This document shows, piece after piece, positions 36,421 to 45,000 of a DNA stretch of 64,000 nucleotides. The position numbers were made by a program, and so were the translations under genes. This stretch comes from Ruegeria sp. THAF33 (GTDB taxonomy: Bacteria > Pseudomonadota > Alphaproteobacteria > Rhodobacterales > Rhodobacteraceae): assembly GCF_009363615.1 (NCBI RefSeq), contig NZ_CP045384.1, forward strand, positions 3,160,501 to 3,224,500. Direction: 5' to 3'. Position 1 is the stretch's first letter. Each line of letters opens with the position of its first letter. The notes beneath the pieces are model-generated. The model ran no database searches. It worked only from the letters and a program-made list of their open reading frames with translations, and was not told the origin of the DNA.

Positions 36421-37220
36421 GAGGGCCAAATCCGGTGGAAATGATGCACCGGGCCGTGCCCAGCGCCGACATTCAACTCATCCGCGCGCGCGATGGCCCC
36501 TTGCAGATAGTCATGCGCCTGCGCAACCGCGTCCCTCAGGGTCAGCCCCGTGGCCAAACCGGCGGTGATGGATGACGACAGGGTGCATCCTGTTCCATGG
36601 GTGTTTTTCGTATCCTGACGCGGGGCCTGAAACTCGGCCATGACACCCGACCGATCGATCAGCAAATCGTGGCAGATTTCACCTGACCCGTGTCCGCCTT
36701 TCATCACGACTGCACCCGCACCCAAGGCGCACAATGCCCGGCCCTGTTCAGCCATCTGCTCACGCGTTTCTGCCGCTGGCATGTTCAGCAGGCACGCCGC
36801 CTCAGGCAGATTCGGCGTAAGAACCGTCGCCGTGGGCAACAACACATCGCGCAGCGTCCGGACCGCCTCTTGCGCCAACAAAGCGTCGCCGGATTTGGCG
36901 ATCATGACCGGATCAAGAACCACGGGACCCTCGAAAGCCGCCAGCCCCCTGGCGACCGTATGAATGATCTCAGGTGTGCCAAGCATGCCGATTTTGACGG
37001 CCCTGACGTCAAGATCGTTCAGAACCGCGTCGATTTGAGCGGAAATCACATCCAGCGGAATCCCATGCACCGCGGTGACGGCTTGCGTGTTCTGCGCGGT
37101 AACGGCGGTGATGACACTTGCGCCAAAAACACCCAGCGCCGACATTGCCTTCAGGTCAGCCTGAATGCCCGCGCCGCCGCCACTGTCGGATCCTGCTATG
37201 GTCAGGGCAATTGCCGCCAT
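36417..37220 (-). CDS. thiD: HMP / HMP-phosphate kinase (ThiD)
   Basis: Phosphorylates HMP twice to give HMP-PP for ThiE. 267 residues of ribokinase fold: 'IAGSDSGGGAGIQADLKAM' at the N-terminus and the anion-hole/catalytic motif 'THGTGCTLSSSITAGLA' near the C-terminus, with 'VLDPVMIAKSGD' in between. It is the first gene after the TPP riboswitch. Its Shine-Dalgarno (GGAG, 37228-37231) lies in the 3' arm of a hairpin three bases from the ATG. Confidence 0.96.
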   Translation of the reverse strand: MAAIALTIAGSDSGGGAGIQADLKAMSALGVFGASVITAVTAQNTQAVTAVHGIPLDVISAQIDAVLNDLDVRAVKIGMLGTPEIIHTVARGLAAFEGPVVLDPVMIAKSGDALLAQEAVRTLRDVLLPTATVLTPNLPEAACLLNMPAAETREQMAEQGRALCALGAGAVVMKGGHGSGEICHDLLIDRSGVMAEFQAPRQDTKNTHGTGCTLSSSITAGLATGLTLRDAVAQAHDYLQGAIARADELNVGAGHGPVHHFHRIWPS

Positions 37221-37222
37221 GT

Positions 37223-37248
37223 CGTTGCTCCATCTTCTATGGGCAACG
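37223..37248 (-). promoter_or_regulatory. Shine-Dalgarno-sequestering hairpin (riboswitch expression platform)
   Basis: On the minus strand CGTTGC-CCAT (37248-37239) can pair with ATGG-(A)-GCAACG (37233-37223), a 10-bp helix with one bulge and the loop AGAAG. The GGAG ribosome-binding site of thiD is inside the 3' arm. This is the form expected of a translational off-state when TPP is bound; the switching partner is not evident by eye. Confidence 0.7.
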
Positions 37249-37276
37249 GAGTAGAGAAAACGTCTGTGTTCAAGAG

Positions 37277-37365
37277 ACCGTTCCCTACGCCGGAATTGCC
37301 CGGATCAGGTTCGATGGGTTAACGCGGTTGCGTCTCTCAGCCCTGTCAAAGGGCACCCCAACGGT
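37277..37365 (-). promoter_or_regulatory. TPP riboswitch (thi-box) of the thiamine operon
   Basis: All conserved thi-box elements appear in order on the minus strand: GGGGTGCCC, GGGCTGAGA, ACCCATCGAACCTGATCCGG, and CCGGCGTAGGGAA. Helix P1 closes by pairing 37360-37365 with 37277-37282 (ACCGTT/AACGGT). It begins 57 bases upstream of the thiD start and should repress the whole thiD-thiX operon when thiamine pyrophosphate is abundant. There is no T-rich terminator between aptamer and gene, so control is probably translational. Confidence 0.96.
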
Positions 37366-37497
37366 TGAAGCGGACAATCTCAGGGTCGAGGGACGGAATC
37401 AAGACTCAATTTTCCAGATATATTGCCACTTTCAGCTTTCTGCTAAGGCCAAAACAGCATGAAAATGACAGAGGCATGCGAGGCTCTGCCTCGCGCT

Positions 37498-37560
37498 CCG
37501 GGATAATTTGGGCCAGATGAAGAACGGGTCCCATGCTTCATCTGGCTGCAAATATCCCGG
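37498..37560. repeat. Imperfect 25-bp inverted repeat in the thiD-dnaJ intergenic region
   Basis: The arm 37498-37522 and the arm 37536-37560 are reverse complements at 21 of 25 positions, with a 13-base spacer, so an RNA or cruciform hairpin of about 60 bases is possible. It sits in a string of smaller hairpins (37479-37493, 37567-37579, 37581-37597). The whole 37366-37608 stretch has no gene. It lies upstream of the riboswitch operon and downstream of dnaJ on the same strand. It resembles dispersed intergenic elements of roseobacters as I remember them, but only one copy is in this window. Confidence 0.75.
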
Positions 37561-37580
37561 GGGAGTCGCCCGAAGGGCGG

Positions 37581-37597
37581 CGGGGGCAGAGCCCCCG
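37581..37597 (-). terminator. GC hairpin downstream of dnaJ
   Basis: A 7-bp all-GC stem (CGGGGGC / GCCCCCG) with loop AGA, 11 bases beyond the dnaJ stop codon. No T tract follows on the minus strand, so it may stabilise the 3' end instead of terminating. Confidence 0.5.
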
Positions 37598-37608
37598 TTC
37601 CTGGTCAT

Positions 37609-38757
37609 TCAGCCTTTCATACCGTCCCAGAAAGACTTGACGGACGAGAAAAAGCTTTTTGATTCCGGGTGGTTGTCTTCACCCAGATCATCAAACTCGC
37701 GCAGCAGTTCTTTCTGGCGGCTGGTCAGGTTGACCGGGGTTTCCACGGCCAGTTCAATGAACATGTCACCCACACCACCGCCGCGCAACGCAGGCATGCC
37801 TTTTCCGCGCAGGCGCATTTGCCGACCCGACTGACTTCCGGCCGGAATCTGAACGCGGCCGCGACCGCCATCGATGGTCGGAACCTCGATCGATCCGCCC
37901 AGCGCCGCCTTGGCCATGCTGACCGGCACGCGGCAGTAGAGGTTCACGCTGTCGCGTTCGAACAGTTTGTGCTCGGCCACTTCGACGAAAATATACAGAT
38001 CGCCCGGAGGGCCGCCGCGCATTCCCGCCTCACCTTCGCCTGCCAGACGAATTCGCGTACCGGTTTCGACACCGGCAGGAATGTTCACCGACAAAGCGCG
38101 GTCCTTTTCGACCCTGCCGGCCCCCTGACAGGATTTACAGGGGTTCTTGATGATCTGACCCAATCCCGAACAGGTGGGGCAAGTCCGTTCCACCGTAAAG
38201 AAGCCCTGTTGTGCCCGCACTTTCCCCATGCCCGAACAGGTGGGGCAGGATGTGGGTTCAACGCCACCTTCAGCCCCGGTACCTTCGCAGGACGAACACG
38301 CCACGGCCGTTGGCACATTGATGGTTTTTTGTAGACCCGAGTAGGCTTCTTCCAGCGTCACACGCAGGTTGTAGCGCAGGTCCGAGCCGCGCGCGGCGCG
38401 ACGCCCGCCGCCGCCCCTTTGACCACCCATGAAATCACCGAACAGGTCGTCGAATACATCCGAAAATGCGCTGGAAAAGTCGCCTTGACCGCCAAAACCG
38501 CCGCCGGGGCGGCCACCGCCCCCCATACCGTTTTCAAATGCGGCATGGCCAAAGCGATCATAAGCTGCCTTCTTTTCGGCATCACGCAGAACGTCGTAAG
38601 CCTCGTTGGCTTCCTTGAACTGCGCCTCGGCATCCGGGTTGTCCTTGTTGCGGTCAGGGTGCAGCTCTTTGGCTTTCCTGCGAAAACCCTTCTTGATCTC
38701 ATCCGCCGAAGCGCCCTTGGACACGCCGAGCACTTCGTAATAGTCGCGCTTTGACAT
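37609..38757 (-). CDS. dnaJ: Chaperone protein DnaJ
   Basis: The Hsp40 co-chaperone that stimulates DnaK ATPase. 382 residues with the full type-I layout: J domain with His-Pro-Asp ('[12 protein letters not shown]'), Gly/Phe-rich region (about 75-125), four zinc-binding repeats ('CSSCEGTG', 'CPTCSGMG', 'CPTCSGLG', 'CKSCQGAG') and the C-terminal substrate-binding domain. It is separated from dnaK by an FkbM methyltransferase gene, three bases away. Confidence 0.97.
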   Translation of the reverse strand: MSKRDYYEVLGVSKGASADEIKKGFRRKAKELHPDRNKDNPDAEAQFKEANEAYDVLRDAEKKAAYDRFGHAAFENGMGGGGRPGGGFGGQGDFSSAFSDVFDDLFGDFMGGQRGGGGRRAARGSDLRYNLRVTLEEAYSGLQKTINVPTAVACSSCEGTGAEGGVEPTSCPTCSGMGKVRAQQGFFTVERTCPTCSGLGQIIKNPCKSCQGAGRVEKDRALSVNIPAGVETGTRIRLAGEGEAGMRGGPPGDLYIFVEVAEHKLFERDSVNLYCRVPVSMAKAALGGSIEVPTIDGGRGRVQIPAGSQSGRQMRLRGKGMPALRGGGVGDMFIELAVETPVNLTSRQKELLREFDDLGEDNHPESKSFFSSVKSFWDGMKG

Positions 38758-38760
38758 TTG

Positions 38761-39612
38761 TTATTCCTTCGTGCCGCCGGACGCGGTGCTTTCATTGAGC
38801 CTGTACACGCCGTTGGTGTTGTTTGCAAAACTGGCCACGTAACCTGCCTTATTCAAGACCTCGTCAAGCCCGTCATCCGAATGCTTGATTTCTATCAGCA
38901 GCACTTCGGGCCAAATCTCCCGCGGTGCGTCTTCGAAAAAAGCGCGCAATACGCGGGTTTCCTGACCTTCGATATCCATTTTCATTGCATCAACCTTGGT
39001 CAGCCCGGCATCGCGTATAGCGTCCAACAACGGAATCGCCTGAACGCACAGATCGCCCGACTCGGCAACTTTGGCATGACCCCGATCGCCAAGGTTCGCG
39101 GATTCGAACCACACCTCACCCGGTTTGTCAGACAAGGCCTTGTCGCAATGGATGACTTCACTGGCTTGATTGGCAGCCAGATTGGTACCAAGGCGAGCCT
39201 TGTTGACCGGATCCGGTTCAACAGCCAGGGCTTTCAGGTTGCGCCCCAACTTCTGCGCAACTGATCTGACCCACAGGGTGTACAGCCCGACATTTGCACC
39301 GGCGTCGACAAAGACATAATCGCCAGAGCCCTGCGAAATATGGTTGGCCAGCGATTGACGCTCATCCAGATCAAAGAACTGCGAGCCGGTTATGACGCGA
39401 CGTTCGGCCCAGTTGTCAGATGGGTGCAATCGGCATTTCTGTCCGCCAAACACCTCAACATCGTAAGGCTCTCGCTGAGAGGCCATTACTATCCTGCGAA
39501 TTCCGGACGACATCCATTGACGCGGCATGCCCTCAGACCACCGGCGCAATATTTCCATCCGATGTGAGAGAGCGTAGGTGCCAAAAGAAGGTTTCGGAGA
39601 CGCGTGCTGCAT
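38761..39612 (-). CDS. FkbM-family SAM-dependent methyltransferase between dnaK and dnaJ
   Basis: A 283-residue methyltransferase. SAM-binding motif I is 'YVFVDAGANVGLYTLWV', followed by 'ALAVEPDPVNKARLGTNLAAN' and the family motif 'VDAMKMDIEGQETRVLRAFF'. FkbM proteins usually O-methylate sugars of glycans or polyketides. It is encoded between dnaK (54-base gap with a 13-bp hairpin) and dnaJ (3-base gap), so it should be co-transcribed with dnaJ and share heat-shock induction unless it has its own promoter. It has no evident chaperone link; a glycan locus 3 kb away could supply a substrate. Confidence 0.88.
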   Translation of the reverse strand: MQHASPKPSFGTYALSHRMEILRRWSEGMPRQWMSSGIRRIVMASQREPYDVEVFGGQKCRLHPSDNWAERRVITGSQFFDLDERQSLANHISQGSGDYVFVDAGANVGLYTLWVRSVAQKLGRNLKALAVEPDPVNKARLGTNLAANQASEVIHCDKALSDKPGEVWFESANLGDRGHAKVAESGDLCVQAIPLLDAIRDAGLTKVDAMKMDIEGQETRVLRAFFEDAPREIWPEVLLIEIKHSDDGLDEVLNKAGYVASFANNTNGVYRLNESTASGGTKE

Positions 39613-39622
39613 GGTGAAGACC

Positions 39623-39655
39623 GTTCCGGCAGGCCCGAACCAGGCCTGCCGGAAC
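39623..39655 (-). terminator. Strong hairpin after dnaK
   Basis: A perfect 13-bp stem (39623-39635 with 39643-39655) and seven-base loop between dnaK and the FkbM gene. There is no T tract. It probably protects dnaK mRNA or partly terminates, lowering expression of the FkbM and dnaJ genes relative to dnaK. Confidence 0.65.
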
Positions 39656-39666
39656 CGAGTAACGCG

Positions 39667-41574
39667 TTAGGCGCGCTTGTCGTCGTCGAGGTCTTCGAAC
39701 TCGGCGTCGACGATGTCATCGTCGCCTGGTGCAGCGTCTGCGGCAGCAGGTTCCTCTTCGCCTTCTTCGGCTTGCGCCTTATAGATGGCTTCGCCCAACT
39801 TCATCGCGGCTTCGGTGACGTTCTGGATGCCCGACTTGATTTTGTCGGCATTTTCGGTTTCCAGCTCGTCCTTCAGCGCGGCGATCGCCAGCTCGATGGC
39901 TTCGATCGTGGTCGGGTCGACTTTGTCGGAATGCTCTTCCATCGACTTTTCGGTCGAATGGATGAGGCTTTCCGCCTGGTTCTTCGCCTCGATCAGCTCG
40001 CGGCGTTCCTTGTCGGCTTCCGCGTTCTCTTCGGCGTCCTTGACCATCTTTTCGATATCCTCGTCCGATAGTCCGCCCGAGGCCTGGATGGTGATCTTCT
40101 GTTCTTTGCCAGTGCCTTTGTCTTTGGCCGAAACCGAGACGATGCCGTTGGCGTCGATGTCAAAAGTCACCTCGATCTGAGGCATACCGCGCGGTGCCGG
40201 CGGGATGTCTTCAAGGTTGAACTGACCCAGGATCTTGTTGTCCGCAGCCATTTCACGTTCACCCTGGAACACGCGGATGGTCACGGCGTTCTGGTTGTCC
40301 TCGGCGGTCGAGAAGACCTGAGACTTCTTGGTCGGGATCGTGGTGTTGCGGTCGATCAGGCGGGTGAACACGCCACCCAGCGTTTCGATGCCCAGCGACA
40401 GCGGAGTCACGTCCAGCAGAACCACGTCTTTGACGTCGCCCTGAAGAACACCGGCCTGAATGGCGGCGCCCATGGCAACCACTTCGTCCGGGTTCACGCC
40501 CTTGTGCGGCTCTTTGCCGAAGAATTTGGTGACCTCTTCGATCACTTTCGGCATCCGGGTCATACCACCGACCAGAACAACTTCGTCCACGTCAGCAGCC
40601 GACAGACCCGCGTCTTTCAGAGCGGCCTGGCAGGGCTTCAGCGACTTCTTGATCAGGTCCGACACCAGCGATTCCAGCTTGGCACGGGTCAGCTTCATGA
40701 CCATGTGCAGCGGCTGACCGTTGGCGCCCATCGAGATGAACGGTTGGTTGATCTCGGTTTGCGAGGTCGAGGACAGTTCGATCTTGGCTTTTTCCGCGGC
40801 TTCTTTCAGACGCTGCAAGGCCATCTTGTCTTGCGACAGGTCGACACCGTGTTCCTTTTTGAACTCATCCGCCAGGTAGTTGACGATGCGCATGTCAAAG
40901 TCTTCACCACCCAGGAAGGTGTCACCATTGGTCGATTTGACCTCGAACAGGCCATCGTCGATTTCCAGGATTGTCACGTCGAAAGTACCACCACCAAGGT
41001 CATAGACCGCGATGGTTTGGGTTTCTTCCTTGTCCAGACCATAGGCCAGCGCAGCAGCTGTCGGTTCGTTGATGATCCGCAGAACTTCCAGACCGGCGAT
41101 TTTACCGGCATCTTTGGTGGCCTGACGCTGGGCGTCGTTGAAATATGCCGGAACGGTGATGACCGCCTGGGTGACATCTTCGCCCAGATAGCTCTCGGCG
41201 GTTTCCTTCATCTTGCCCAGAATGAAAGCGGAAATCTGGCTGGGGGAGTATTTTTCACCGCGAGCTTCAACCCACGCGTCACCATTGCCGCCATTCACTA
41301 TGGAATACGGCACCATTTTCTTGTCTTTTTCTACTTCGGCATCATCCACGCGACGACCGATCAGACGTTTGACGCCAAAAATCGTGTTGTCGGGGTTGGT
41401 GACCGCCTGACGTTTTGCAGGCTGACCGACCAGTCGCTCATCTTCGGTGAAGGCGACGATCGAAGGCGTGGTCCGCGCCCCTTCAGCGTTTTCGATGACC
41501 TTCGGCTGCGAGCCTTCCATGATGGCTACGCAGGAGTTCGTGGTTCCGAGGTCAATCCCGATTACTTTTCCCAT
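39667..41574 (-). CDS. dnaK: Chaperone protein DnaK (Hsp70)
   Basis: The major Hsp70, 635 residues. ATPase domain: '[18 protein letters not shown]', '[20 protein letters not shown]', '[17 protein letters not shown]' and '[12 protein letters not shown]'; substrate domain from about residue 390 ('[16 protein letters not shown]', '[17 protein letters not shown]'); acidic C-terminal tail ending 'DLDDDKRA'. It is the first gene of a heat-shock unit dnaK-FkbM-dnaJ with a sigma-32 promoter about 100 bases upstream. No grpE or CIRCE element is seen. Confidence 0.98.
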   Translation of the reverse strand: MGKVIGIDLGTTNSCVAIMEGSQPKVIENAEGARTTPSIVAFTEDERLVGQPAKRQAVTNPDNTIFGVKRLIGRRVDDAEVEKDKKMVPYSIVNGGNGDAWVEARGEKYSPSQISAFILGKMKETAESYLGEDVTQAVITVPAYFNDAQRQATKDAGKIAGLEVLRIINEPTAAALAYGLDKEETQTIAVYDLGGGTFDVTILEIDDGLFEVKSTNGDTFLGGEDFDMRIVNYLADEFKKEHGVDLSQDKMALQRLKEAAEKAKIELSSTSQTEINQPFISMGANGQPLHMVMKLTRAKLESLVSDLIKKSLKPCQAALKDAGLSAADVDEVVLVGGMTRMPKVIEEVTKFFGKEPHKGVNPDEVVAMGAAIQAGVLQGDVKDVVLLDVTPLSLGIETLGGVFTRLIDRNTTIPTKKSQVFSTAEDNQNAVTIRVFQGEREMAADNKILGQFNLEDIPPAPRGMPQIEVTFDIDANGIVSVSAKDKGTGKEQKITIQASGGLSDEDIEKMVKDAEENAEADKERRELIEAKNQAESLIHSTEKSMEEHSDKVDPTTIEAIELAIAALKDELETENADKIKSGIQNVTEAAMKLGEAIYKAQAEEGEEEPAAADAAPGDDDIVDAEFEDLDDDKRA

Positions 41575-41680
41575 TTTTGCAATCCCTTTCTCTTCAAGGC
41601 GATGTCCCGAGGGTCGGACCCTTTATGGCATCCCACTCCCGATCTGATGTGCGCGACAGCACTACCATCGCGCGTCCCGG

Positions 41681-41712
41681 CGTATATAAGGGCGAGGCAA
41701 GAGGCCTGCAAG
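41681..41712 (-). promoter_or_regulatory. Sigma-32 (RpoH) heat-shock promoter of dnaK
   Basis: On the minus strand CTTG (41712-41709), an 18-base spacer and CTTATATACG (41690-41681) match the alphaproteobacterial RpoH consensus CTTG-N18-CYTAT-T--G at every specified position. It lies 107 bases upstream of the dnaK ATG, leaving a leader of about 100 bases. Confidence 0.85.
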
Positions 41713-41786
41713 CACCGTAGAGTGCAGGTTTTCGGGAATTTGAGGTCTTTTTTGGCAAGAAATTGGAAAGGTTTGGGGTTTCCGGA

Positions 41787-42389
41787 ATGACGCGGGTGGT
41801 CTTGCGAGGGTTCGAAATCAGAAAAGGCTATATTGACCCTGCTGCCCAGGCACGGCTGATCGCGGCCCTTCGACCGATTCTGAAAGCGGCACCCTTGTTT
41901 CGACCCGTCACGCCTTCGGGCAAAGAGATGTCGGTAAGAATGACCTCGGCCGGGGATCTGGGATGGGTGACCGACAAGGCAGGCTATCGCTATCAGGATA
42001 AGCACCCGAAAGGCGGGGTCTGGCCTGAAATCCCCCCGGTCATTCTTGATATCTGGCACGATCTGGTCAGCACCGAGCGCGCGCCGGATTGCTGTTTGAT
42101 CAACTACTACGGGGAAGGCGCCAAGATGGGCCTGCATCAGGACAAGGACGAGGCAGATTTTTCCTGGCCCGTTCTGTCGGTTTCCCTGGGCGATGACGCC
42201 TTGTTCCGAATTGGCAACACGACCCGTGGCGGCAAGACCGAGTCGATCTGGCTTAGCTCGGGCGACGTGGTGATCATGGGCGGTCCGGCACGATTGGCCT
42301 ATCACGGAATCGACCGGATCAGATACGGATCATCCCGGCTGTTGCCAAAAGGTGGACGGATCAACTTGACGCTGCGGGTCGCATGTTAG
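41787..42389 (+). CDS. alkB: AlkB-type Fe(II)/2-oxoglutarate dioxygenase
   Basis: Oxidatively demethylates 1-methyladenine and 3-methylcytosine in DNA or RNA. About 200 residues. The iron ligands are His and Asp in 'MGLHQDKDEADFSWP' and the distal His in 'LAYHGIDRIRYG'; the 2-oxoglutarate Arg is in 'GGRINLTLRVAC', and 'NYYGEGAKMGLHQDKD' is the family's nucleotide-lid strand. ATG 41787 is used, though its ribosome-binding site is poor. It is divergent from dnaK, with the heat-shock promoter in the shared region, and overlaps the convergent ABC-2 permease gene by four bases. Confidence 0.92.
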   Translation: MTRVVLRGFEIRKGYIDPAAQARLIAALRPILKAAPLFRPVTPSGKEMSVRMTSAGDLGWVTDKAGYRYQDKHPKGGVWPEIPPVILDIWHDLVSTERAPDCCLINYYGEGAKMGLHQDKDEADFSWPVLSVSLGDDALFRIGNTTRGGKTESIWLSSGDVVIMGGPARLAYHGIDRIRYGSSRLLPKGGRINLTLRVAC

Positions 42390-43210
42390 CGGCGCGCGTT
42401 CCAGCTTTGCGAAACATGCTGGCGCGTGAAAAACTCAGCCATCAAACCGATCATCAACAAAGCTATCCCGACCCATAGCGCGTATTCCCAACTTGTGTTT
42501 CGCGGAAAGTAGTTTCGGAAGATGAAGCCCCGGCACTGGTCGATAATATGAAACAGCGGGTTCCAGGCGAACATCATCAGCAATCCGCCGCCCAGTGTGT
42601 TTGCAACGAACATCTTTCCCGAAAACACCATGTTCAGGCGACGGTAGATATTGGTGAGCATTCCCACAGTCGTCGGAAACCATGGTTTCATCGCCATGAA
42701 CACTAAACCCACCGCGCATCCGGTAAACCAGGCCATTATCAGCATCGCGAAAGCACCCCCGGGATCCTGCACCTCGATCGGGGCGACCGCGACGCTGTAG
42801 ATGAACAGGATCACGAACATGGCCAGCAGTTGCTTGTAAAGAATACCGAGCGCCGCAGACAGGATCGTCACCATCACATTCATCGGCGAATGGAGCATCA
42901 TCGGATTGTTCGCGGACCCAACCCCTGAAATCGCGCCTATCGACTGAATGTGCAGCATGAAGGGGAACACGCCGGACAGAACATACAGCAGAAACTCGCC
43001 CCTGATCTTCGGTATTCCACCCCGGCCCATCAGTGACATGAGCAGGTAGAAAGTGGTTCCCATCACCACAAGCTGCAAAACATTTATCAGGATGGCGACT
43101 ATTGCATTGGGATGTTGCGAGCGCACCTTTCGCACGGTGGCATGGAATACCAGCTCAGCCGTCGTGAAAGCGCCGCCCAGCAGCGTTTGGTTGCGCTTGA
43201 AATAGAACAT
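42386..43210 (-). CDS. ABC-2 type polysaccharide export permease (KpsM/Wzm-like)
   Basis: A 274-residue inner-membrane protein with about six helices, of the ABC-2 group that exports capsule, O-antigen or teichoic acid. 'EFLLYVLSGVFPFMLH', 'SPMNVMVTILSAALGILYKQL' and 'NIYRRLNMVFSGKMFVAN' are characteristic segments. The partner ATPase (KpsT/Wzt) is not in the window. It is divergent from the cysQ-to-sulfotransferase genes with 122 bases between starts, so joint regulation and export of the product of those genes is plausible. Confidence 0.85.
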   Translation of the reverse strand: MFYFKRNQTLLGGAFTTAELVFHATVRKVRSQHPNAIVAILINVLQLVVMGTTFYLLMSLMGRGGIPKIRGEFLLYVLSGVFPFMLHIQSIGAISGVGSANNPMMLHSPMNVMVTILSAALGILYKQLLAMFVILFIYSVAVAPIEVQDPGGAFAMLIMAWFTGCAVGLVFMAMKPWFPTTVGMLTNIYRRLNMVFSGKMFVANTLGGGLLMMFAWNPLFHIIDQCRGFIFRNYFPRNTSWEYALWVGIALLMIGLMAEFFTRQHVSQSWNARR

Positions 43211-43332
43211 TCAAAGGGTCTTTTCTGCTTCGTCGCCTCTAAACTGGCATGAATATCTTGCCGTTCCGTAACCGCCGCATCATAAGTCGATCGCGATTTT
43301 GGATCAACAAACCACAGGAACGGAGCTTTTTT

Positions 43333-44130
43333 GTGACCTACGACGCGCTTATTCCCGTCATCCGGCGACTGGCTCTGGAGGCAGGCGACAAGATCATGGA
43401 AATCTACGAGGCGGATGATTTCGATGTCAAAGTCAAATCCGACGCCAGCCCTGTGACCGAGGCAGACGAAGCCGCTGACGCATTGATTTCGGCAGGCTTG
43501 CGTGCGGCATTTCCGGATACTCTTCTGGTCACCGAAGAACAGGCCGCTTCGCATTCTGAAAAAGGCGACACTTTCCTTATTGTTGATCCGCTGGACGGCA
43601 CCAAGGAATTCATCAACCGTCGCGGCGACTTTACCGTCAACATCGCGCTTGTCGAAAACGGAGTGCCAACCCGGGGAGTGGTCTATGCCCCGGCGCGGGG
43701 TCGTATGTTCTTCACGCTGGCTGATGGCCGCGCGGTCGAGGAAACAGGCGCTTTCGACAAAAACGAGACCGGTCCTTTGGCACCCATATCAGTCTCTGAA
43801 CCGGATAATTCCGGGCTTTTGGTCGTGGCGTCGAAGTCCCACAGGGATCAGGCCACCGAGGACTACATCAACAAATATCATGTGAAGGACAGCAAAAGCG
43901 CGGGTTCGTCGCTCAAGTTCTGTCTGGTTGCCACGGGCGAGGCGGATATCTATCCGCGCGTCGGGCGCACGATGGAATGGGATACGGCGGCAGGCCATGC
44001 GGTACTGGCCGGGGCCGGTGGCCGGGTTGTACGTTTTGACGACCATACTCCGTTGCTTTATGGCAAGGATGGCTATGCAAATCCGTTCTTTATTGCTTAC
44101 GCTCCGGGTGTTGAGTTGAAGGAAGCCTGA
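43333..44130 (+). CDS. cysQ: 3'(2'),5'-bisphosphate nucleotidase (CysQ)
   Basis: Hydrolyses 3'-phosphoadenosine 5'-phosphate (PAP), the by-product of PAPS-dependent sulfotransferases and reductases. About 265 residues of the inositol-phosphatase fold with the metal motifs 'FLIVDPLDGTKEFINRRGDF' and 'MEWDTAAGHAVLAGAGG', and the metal-binding Glu in 'LLVTEEQAAS'. GTG 43333 follows CGGAG; the frame extends to 43249 without a better start. It heads a run of genes ending with a sulfotransferase-like gene, which would generate PAP, so the link is functional. Confidence 0.93.
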   Translation: MTYDALIPVIRRLALEAGDKIMEIYEADDFDVKVKSDASPVTEADEAADALISAGLRAAFPDTLLVTEEQAASHSEKGDTFLIVDPLDGTKEFINRRGDFTVNIALVENGVPTRGVVYAPARGRMFFTLADGRAVEETGAFDKNETGPLAPISVSEPDNSGLLVVASKSHRDQATEDYINKYHVKDSKSAGSSLKFCLVATGEADIYPRVGRTMEWDTAAGHAVLAGAGGRVVRFDDHTPLLYGKDGYANPFFIAYAPGVELKEA

Positions 44131-44930
44131 TGTCTGTTCTGATTGCCATTCCCGCCCGTTACGCTTCGACCCGCTATCCCGGCAAGCCGCTGGTTCCCCT
44201 GACCGGCGCAAAAGGCGCGTCCATGACACTGATCGAACGGTCCTGGCGTGCAGCCAGGTCAGTCTCGGGTGTCGATCGCGTTGTTGTTGCGACGGATGAT
44301 GAGCGCATTCGCGACGTGTCCGAGGGCTTTGGGGCCGAGGTCGTGATGACCTCGGAAACCTGTCAGAACGGCACCGAACGATGCGCCGAAGCGCATGAGG
44401 TTCTGGGTGGCGGGTATGACATCATCGTCAACCTGCAAGGCGACGCTCCGCTGACCCCGCATTGGTTTGTCGAAGATCTGGTTTCCGGCCTGCGCGCCGC
44501 CCCGGATGCCGGTGTTGCGACCCCTGTCCTGCGCTGTGACGGCAGTGCGCTGAACAGTCTGCTGAACGACCGCAAGCATGGCCGTGTCGGTGGCACGACG
44601 GCAGTGTTCGGACGCGATCACAGTGCGATGTACTTCTCGAAAGAGGTCGTCCCCTTCACGTCGCAGACATACGCCGGCGATGAAGCGACACCCGTGTTTC
44701 ACCATGTCGGCGTTTACGCCTATCGGCCCGACGCCCTTGCGGCGTATCCGGGCTGGCCGGCCGGGCCTCTGGAACAGCTGGAAGGCCTGGAACAGCTCAG
44801 GTTCATGGAAAACGGGCGCAAGGTTCTGTGCGTCGAGGTCGAGGCAAGGGGCCGTCAGTTCTGGGAGCTGAACAACCCGCAGGACGTGCCCAAGATTGAA
44901 GAGATGATGGCAGCCATGGGGCTGGAGTGA
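44130..44930 (+). CDS. 3-deoxy-manno-octulosonate cytidylyltransferase family (KdsB/KpsU-like)
   Basis: Activates Kdo or a related 3-deoxy acid with CTP. 266 residues. 'MSVLIAIPARYASTRYPGKPL' is the classic nucleotidyltransferase opening; 'VVVATDDERI', 'NGTERCAEA' and 'IIVNLQGDAPLTP' follow KdsB order, but the last reads GDAPL where KdsB has GDEPL, and the protein is about 15 residues longer. It overlaps cysQ by one base (TGATG). A second, capsule-specific copy (KpsU role) is inferred from context, since lipid A cores need one elsewhere. Confidence 0.85.
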   Translation: MSVLIAIPARYASTRYPGKPLVPLTGAKGASMTLIERSWRAARSVSGVDRVVVATDDERIRDVSEGFGAEVVMTSETCQNGTERCAEAHEVLGGGYDIIVNLQGDAPLTPHWFVEDLVSGLRAAPDAGVATPVLRCDGSALNSLLNDRKHGRVGGTTAVFGRDHSAMYFSKEVVPFTSQTYAGDEATPVFHHVGVYAYRPDALAAYPGWPAGPLEQLEGLEQLRFMENGRKVLCVEVEARGRQFWELNNPQDVPKIEEMMAAMGLE

Positions 44931-45000
44931 CGTCTTTTCCCCATGACTCTGACGGCGCCTTTGGCGAAACTGTTCCTCAACCAGCCCCGATGGATATGCC

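Noticed and set aside
37366..37608. Small open frames in the region between the riboswitch and dnaJ
   Set aside because: They cross the inverted repeats and lack starts with ribosome-binding sites; the region is better explained as structured noncoding DNA.
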